From Perilla frutescens (Eukaryota > Streptophyta > Magnoliopsida > Lamiales > Lamiaceae), in contig BRKX01000012.1 in assembly GCA_026008535.1 (NCBI GenBank), forward strand, positions 24,891,848 through 24,955,847: 64,000 bases of DNA, read 5' to 3'. Shown here piece by piece: positions 61,981-64,000 of the stretch (its first letter is position 1; the number at the start of each line of letters is the position of its first letter). Under the pieces are notes generated by a model that was not told the DNA's origin, did not search any database, and saw nothing but the letters and a program-made list of their open reading frames with translations. The position numbers and the translations under genes are program-made.

Positions 61981-62760
61981 TTCGACTTTTGTAGGAGGAA
62001 GTGAGCCTCGTGGGAATTTGAGGAGGGATCATCAACTCATTGCCTCATCTTCTGCTCCGTGATCGAGGTGGGTAAATCTATACTCATCTAAAGTTTGAGC
62101 TAATAAGCTCTAGAAGCATATAGGGCAAATGAGATATCCAATAAAACAATTTTACTCTGCCTAATTGATCTCTGTACAAGGAAGAAAGGAACGAAAGATA
62201 TTATGTTATAAATGAGTTCTCAAGCATGTTTAGAACGTTTAGAAATGCTAGAAATGTTAACGTGTTGTTTATACTTAGCATCAGATATTTAGAATTGTCT
62301 TTAGTTACAATTCGTATTTATTTATGTTCATCTCTCGTATTCGAATGTTTATGCTTTGTTAAAGCTCGTATAGTTTAGGATTAAGGACTGCCCTGTTAAG
62401 GTAGCATAAAATCCCTTATAGGCCGAGATCATGTTATATCAAAGGATTAGTACCTAGACGTGCTCTAAGATTGGTTTTGATAGCAAGGTTAAGGGAAGAA
62501 GGAACTTAGTATTTCACTTAAAGCAGGATTTAAGCTCAGAACTTTTAAGGGAGTCACTGCTGGGTGTTTTCCCTCACAAGGATATTCTAGGTAACCCCTC
62601 TTCTATCATATGGCATGTCTAAGGGTGCAGGTAACCCCTCTTCCCTCACAAACTCGTACATGATATTGTTTAAAATATTTTTCTTTTGTTTTAGGTTTGT
62701 TCAAATATCAGTGAGCGATCACGAGTCATATGATTTTAAAATTTTCAAAAATGCAAACTT
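61981..62760 (+). mobile_element. gypsy-type LTR, right part
   Basis: Continues the LTR broken at 32195 across the MULE target duplication. The end is not certain; no CA terminus with a matching TATCC (the expected duplication from 30273-30277) was found. Confidence 0.45.
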
Positions 62761-62808
62761 TTAATGATTTGAACATAGCAAATAAATATTTTGTAGACGC
62801 ATTTTATA

Positions 62809-63180
62809 GGGTAAATTATACTTTGATACTTACATTTTAGACACTTTTTCAAAAATGACTAACTTTTTCAAAATTAACAAAAAAAAACCTACTTTTTCAA
62901 AAAAAAATTGCAAATCTGACATTTAACCAATTTTACGGTCATAAAATCGCACTTAGTTGATTGTATTTTAATATTCTTATTTTCTCAGTCATGTGGAAAA
63001 AATCATCCAATCAAGAAATATTAAATTAAAATCACTTACAAACGATTTTGGGCCGTAAAATTAATTAAATGTTAGATTTGTAAAAAATTGAAAATATATG
63101 TACAATTTTGTTTATTTTATAAAAAATGCGCCATTTTTTAAAAAGTACTCAAAATGTAGGTATCAAAGTGTAACTCACCC
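62809..63180. mobile_element. MULE-type MITE, 372 bp
   Basis: Left end GGGTAAATTATACTTTGATA and inverse right end GGGTGAGTTACACTTTGATA. Exact 9-bp duplication CATTTTATA (62800-62808 and 63181-63189). No frame. Confidence 0.85.
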
Positions 63181-63283
63181 CATTTTATATGTATTTTTAA
63201 ATTTTAATTTTAATAAATTAGGGACACCATATTTAGTGCTCGCACAGGGCCTTCAAAATCTCAGGGTAGGCCCTGGCAGCATT

Positions 63284-64000
63284 GACTACCTAATAATTTT
63301 AACAAAGAAAGATAAACTAACTAATAACTTGATAGCACTATCGAGTAAATAAATATTCAGGAAACAAAAAAGAAAAAGGAAATCCAAATTAGAATAACTA
63401 AAAATAAATATAACTTTTTTTCCAAAAAGTAAATAAATAAATCTAATTTAAGAAATTAAGGAATTAATTATAAGTCAAAACTACCATGTGTTCACGAAAT
63501 GGCTAAATAGATAAAAGAAAAATATTGCACAATCTCACTTCAATTTTGAGTTCATCATAAAAATATTACAAACTTGTGGAGCATTTCTCCAAAAATAGGA
63601 GAAAATGGAAATATACATTCAGAACTTAAACTCTAATTGTGACGCTCTTGTGCCATACATTTCTAACTACAACACTTTTCTTCCCCAAATCCCACTATAT
63701 CGTACATAATTATTCCTATCTTCCGAAATTTCTCTCACCAAAAATTCTGACTAATCTAGGAATGCTAACATCATTGGAATGACACTTTTCTTCCCCAAAT
63801 CCCACTATATCGTACATAATTATTCCTATCTTCCGAAATTTCTCTCACCAAAAATTCTGACTAATCTAGGAATGCTAACATCATTGGAATGATGTGTGAT
63901 GGATGTAAGAGTTCATAAAATATATGCAAGTATATACCATAGAGCAATGAAGTGGTAAATTTGGAATAATATAATTAAATAATTATTAATTATGCAAATT
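63284..64000. other. AT-rich intergenic with an exact 110-bp tandem duplication
   Basis: Units 63672-63781 and 63782-63891 are identical by eye. No gene seen. Confidence 0.75.

Larger units (their letters stand above)
29714..63275. mobile_element. hAT transposon, split by about 30 kb of nested insertions
   Basis: Left end CAGTGGCGACCCTGAG and the inverse of the right end CAGGGCCTACCCTGAG agree at 13 of 16 positions. Flanks are GCAGCACT (29706-29713) and GCAGCATT (63276-63283), an 8-bp hAT duplication with one mismatch. Both subterminal regions carry the AGGG(G/A)CACCAT phrase typical of this plant hAT group. A transposase C-terminal fragment lies at 30058-30277. The element's own DNA is only about 560 bp on the left and a few hundred on the right. 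Confidence 0.8.

Overview
This window looks like nuclear DNA of a flowering plant, most likely a eudicot. It is very AT-rich, has spliced genes with short GT-AG introns, and carries typical plant mobile elements: Ty1/copia and Ty3/gypsy LTR elements, hAT, MULE, a pogo-like MITE, and an endogenous plant pararetrovirus. I could not identify the species. Everything here is read from the sequence by eye; no database search was run.

Layout. 1-3.6 kb is intergenic DNA with a pogo-like (Emigrant/Lemi1-type) element and a long inverted repeat. 3.6-9.3 kb is a decayed caulimovirid-type pararetrovirus (movement protein, protease, reverse transcriptase, RNase H, plus an overlapping second ORF), unusually enclosed by terminal inverted repeats. 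9.3-15.5 kb holds microsatellites and two copia LTRs around a gutted interior that carries a gypsy-type solo LTR with a 5-bp target duplication. 15.5-28 kb is the gene island: a MULE-type MITE, a small acidic-protein gene with an unresolved start, an UNC93-like membrane protein gene (minus strand, two exons), and a nine-exon mitochondrial stomatin-like protein gene (minus strand) with a GC-AG intron. 28-29.7 kb is intergenic with a probable SINE.

29.7-63.3 kb is one nested stack. A hAT element (8-bp duplication, one mismatch) contains a gypsy-type LTR. That LTR contains a roughly 30-kb MULE (exact 9-bp duplication) encoding a MuDR-type transposase and, divergently, a Ulp1/DUF1985 gene. The MULE is split by a truncated Sirevirus-like copia element, itself broken by a truncated Athila-like gypsy element, and by a younger complete copia element of 9.3 kb (exact 5-bp duplication, LTRs about 2% different by eye). 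Without its insertions the MULE is about 7.8 kb. Three GC/CpG-rich minisatellite islands lie inside it.

The working genes are confined to 17.7-27.9 kb. The other coding sequences belong to mobile elements or virus copies and carry stops or frameshifts; many of the stops look like C-to-T (or G-to-A) changes, as expected for long-methylated DNA.
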